This document shows positions 11,890 through 13,428 of a DNA stretch of 13,428 nt, piece after piece. Below the pieces are notes generated by a model. That model did not search any database. It was not told the origin of the DNA and saw nothing but the letters and a program-made list of their open reading frames with translations. The number at the start of each line of letters is the position of its first letter. The stretch's first letter is position 1. Position numbers and translations under genes: made by a program. Origin of the DNA: DASZGL01 sp035938875. GTDB lineage: Bacteria > Chloroflexota > Dormibacteria > Aeolococcales > Aeolococcaceae. The stretch covers positions 1 to 13,428 of the forward strand of contig DASZGL010000059.1 of the NCBI GenBank assembly GCA_035938875.1. Reading direction: 5' to 3'.

Positions 11890-13428
11890 GTGTCTCTCAT
11901 CGTCTGCGACTCGGTCGCCATCACATTCGGCGCGGTCACCGTGCTCAGCGATGTCGACCTGCGCATCGAGGCGCGCGACCGGTTGGCAATCGTCGGTGCC
12001 AACGGCGCCGGCAAGTCGTCACTCCTCGACGTCATCGCCGGAGTCGCGGACCCCGCTCGCGGGTCGGTGGAGCGTGAGCGCAGCCTGCGCGTCGCCTACC
12101 TTCCCCAGGACGCGCCGGAGCCGTCGGCTCCGACGACGCTGGCCGAGGCGATGGCGTCACGAGCCGATCTGGTCAGCCTCCGCGAGGAGATGGAGCAGCT
12201 CGAGCAACGGCTGAGCGACGCGCCCGACGACCTCGACGCCCTGCTCGAGCGCTATGGCGAGATCCAGCACACCTACGAAGGCCAGGGCGGCTACGACCTC
12301 GAGGCGCGCGCCCGCGCCGCGCTCGGCGGCCTCGGCCTCGACGCCGCCGTCCAGGGGCGTCATCCCCGGGAGCTCAGCGGCGGCCAGGTCCGCCGTCTCG
12401 AGCTGGCCAAGCTCCTCCTCCAGGACGCCGACCTTCTGCTCATCGACGAACCGACCAACCACCTCGACCTGGCGGCCATCGAGTGGCTCGAGGAATTCCT
12501 GCGCTTGGTTCCGGCGGCGCTGGTCGTCGTCTCTCACGATCGCCGTTTTCTCGACCGCGCCTGCGACCGTGTCCTCGAGCTGGCACACGGCGTCGCCGAG
12601 GAGTACCCCGGGAACTATTCGGCGTACGTCCGCCTCCGCCGCGAGCGACGCGCCCGCAGGCAGAAGGAATACGAGGCGCAGCAGGCGCACATCACCCACC
12701 AGGAGGACTTCATCCGACGCTACAAGGCTGGGCAGCGTGCTCGCGAAGCTCGCGGACGGCAGACCAAGCTGGACCGGTTGGAGCGCGTCGAGGCTCCGCT
12801 GCTCGACGAGCACCCGAGACTGCGCTTCACCTCTGCGAAGGGCGGCAACGTGCTGCTCCGCGCGACCGAGCTCGTCGCCGGGCGTGGTGACGTCGCCATG
12901 GTCGCGCTCGAGCGAGCGGTGATCCAGCCGGGGGACCGCATCGGCATCGTCGGCCCCAACGGCAGCGGCAAGAGCACGCTGCTGCACACCCTCGCCGCCG
13001 AGCTGGCGCCGCTGAGCGGCAGTGTCACCGAGGGTGCGCGGCTGCGCCGGCGCCTCTATCGCCAGGACCTCGCCGGCCTCGACGACCAGCGCAGCGTCCT
13101 CGAGGAGCTCCTCGCCGACCATCCCGTCGGCGAGGAGCGGGGCCGAACCCTGCTCGGCGCGCTGCTCTTCGAAGGCGACGACGTCTTCGCCTCGGTTGCC
13201 TCGCTGAGCGGCGGTGAGCGAGCCCGCCTGGCCCTGGGCAAGCTCGCCCTCGAGGAAGCCAACCTTCTCCTCCTCGACGAGCCCACCAATCACCTCGACA
13301 TTCCCGCGCAGGAGGTGTTGGAGGAAGCGCTGCTGCGTTTCGACGGCGGCCTGGTCTTCGTCAGCCACGACCGCGCTCTCATCGACGCCGTGGCCACCCG
13401 GGTGTGGTCGATCGAGCCTGCAACGCAG
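11890..13428 (+). CDS. ABC-F family ATPase (3' end outside the window)
   Basis: 513 residues are present and the frame is still open at the window edge. There are two ABC ATPase cassettes and no membrane segment, the mark of the ABC-F proteins that act on ribosomes in translation or antibiotic protection. Cassette 1: Walker A GANGAGKS (36-43), signature LSGGQ (162-166), DEPTNHLD (186-193), VVVSHDRRF. The linker at about 250-310 is highly charged (RRERRARRQKEYEAQQ and on) and could contact the P-site tRNA. Cassette 2: Walker A GPNGSGKS (355-362), LSGGE (439-443), DEPTNHLD (463-470), FVSHDRALID. The lack of a long arm insertion in cassette 1 argues against the EttA type; the subfamily cannot be settled. 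The GTG at 11890 is the only start after the upstream stop. Perhaps only a few dozen C-terminal residues are missing. Confidence 0.93.
   Translation, partial: MSLIVCDSVAITFGAVTVLSDVDLRIEARDRLAIVGANGAGKSSLLDVIAGVADPARGSVERERSLRVAYLPQDAPEPSAPTTLAEAMASRADLVSLREEMEQLEQRLSDAPDDLDALLERYGEIQHTYEGQGGYDLEARARAALGGLGLDAAVQGRHPRELSGGQVRRLELAKLLLQDADLLLIDEPTNHLDLAAIEWLEEFLRLVPAALVVVSHDRRFLDRACDRVLELAHGVAEEYPGNYSAYVRLRRERRARRQKEYEAQQAHITHQEDFIRRYKAGQRAREARGRQTKLDRLERVEAPLLDEHPRLRFTSAKGGNVLLRATELVAGRGDVAMVALERAVIQPGDRIGIVGPNGSGKSTLLHTLAAELAPLSGSVTEGARLRRRLYRQDLAGLDDQRSVLEELLADHPVGEERGRTLLGALLFEGDDVFASVASLSGGERARLALGKLALEEANLLLLDEPTNHLDIPAQEVLEEALLRFDGGLVFVSHDRALIDAVATRVWSIEPATQ

Noticed and set aside
12157..13368. 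403-codon minus-strand open frame opposite the ABC-F gene
   Set aside because: It is antisense to two intact ATPase cassettes and has the E/V/L/G-rich pattern typical of the complement of GC-rich coding DNA. The ABC-F frame carries all the Walker and signature motifs.
1..13428. tRNA, rRNA or known riboswitch
   Set aside because: No cloverleaf, rRNA core motif or recognisable aptamer was seen in the intergenic regions, though I could not run a covariance-model search.

Overview
This is a GC-rich bacterial chromosome segment with dense, mostly housekeeping genes, several of them in short co-directional runs. It contains no phage, transposase, CRISPR or RNA gene that I can recognise. The organism is probably a terrestrial high-GC bacterium of the Chloroflexota/Dormibacterota or a deep actinobacterial neighbourhood. 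Three things point that way. The cyclophilin has the KQYS-PP-ID-K-YTA-I-T N-terminus I associate with Chloroflexi-type cyclophilins. The adenosine-kinase-like PfkB enzyme, YbjN protein and MshB/Mca-type deacetylase resemble actinobacterial families. Many genes look leaderless, with a TANNNT box 6-10 nt before the start and no Shine-Dalgarno. The phylum is an inference from remembered family features, not from a search.

Layout. Bases 1-94 probably hold the last codons of a plus-strand gene. A minus-strand block fills 100-6289, listed here in transcription order. First comes a secreted coiled-coil M23 peptidase (6289-4910). The electron-transfer flavoprotein genes etfB and etfA follow (4754-3007), 2 bp apart. 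Next are a YbjN-domain protein (2952-2497), a soluble GAF hybrid histidine kinase (2444-795) and a PhoB-type response regulator (798-100), the last two overlapping by ATGA. A 36-bp near-palindrome and a leaderless-type promoter sit in front of the kinase gene.

A divergent plus-strand run follows: cyclophilin (6457-6945), MshB/Mca-like deacetylase (TTG start, 4-nt overlap) and a four-helix membrane protein. The membrane protein seems to start at an ATA codon, again with a 4-nt overlap (7805-8317). Then come 325 bp between converging genes (8318-8642), packed with inverted repeats and a second copy of the thiolase 3' end. On the minus strand beyond it are an acetyl-CoA acetyltransferase (9821-8643) and a PfkB/adenosine-kinase-like enzyme (10829-9870). 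Divergent from these are a lipoprotein with a thioredoxin-like domain (10925-11827) and an ABC-F ATPase (from 11890) that runs off the window still open.

Functional links. EtfBA and the thiolase belong to acyl-CoA oxidation and electron transfer. The kinase and regulator form a cytoplasmic two-component pair of unknown input. The M23 enzyme and lipoprotein act outside the membrane. I see no defence, secondary-metabolite or mobile system. The most unusual material is the palindromic region at 8318-8696, the apparent ATA start, the operator-like palindrome at 2471-2506 and the repeated leaderless promoter layout.
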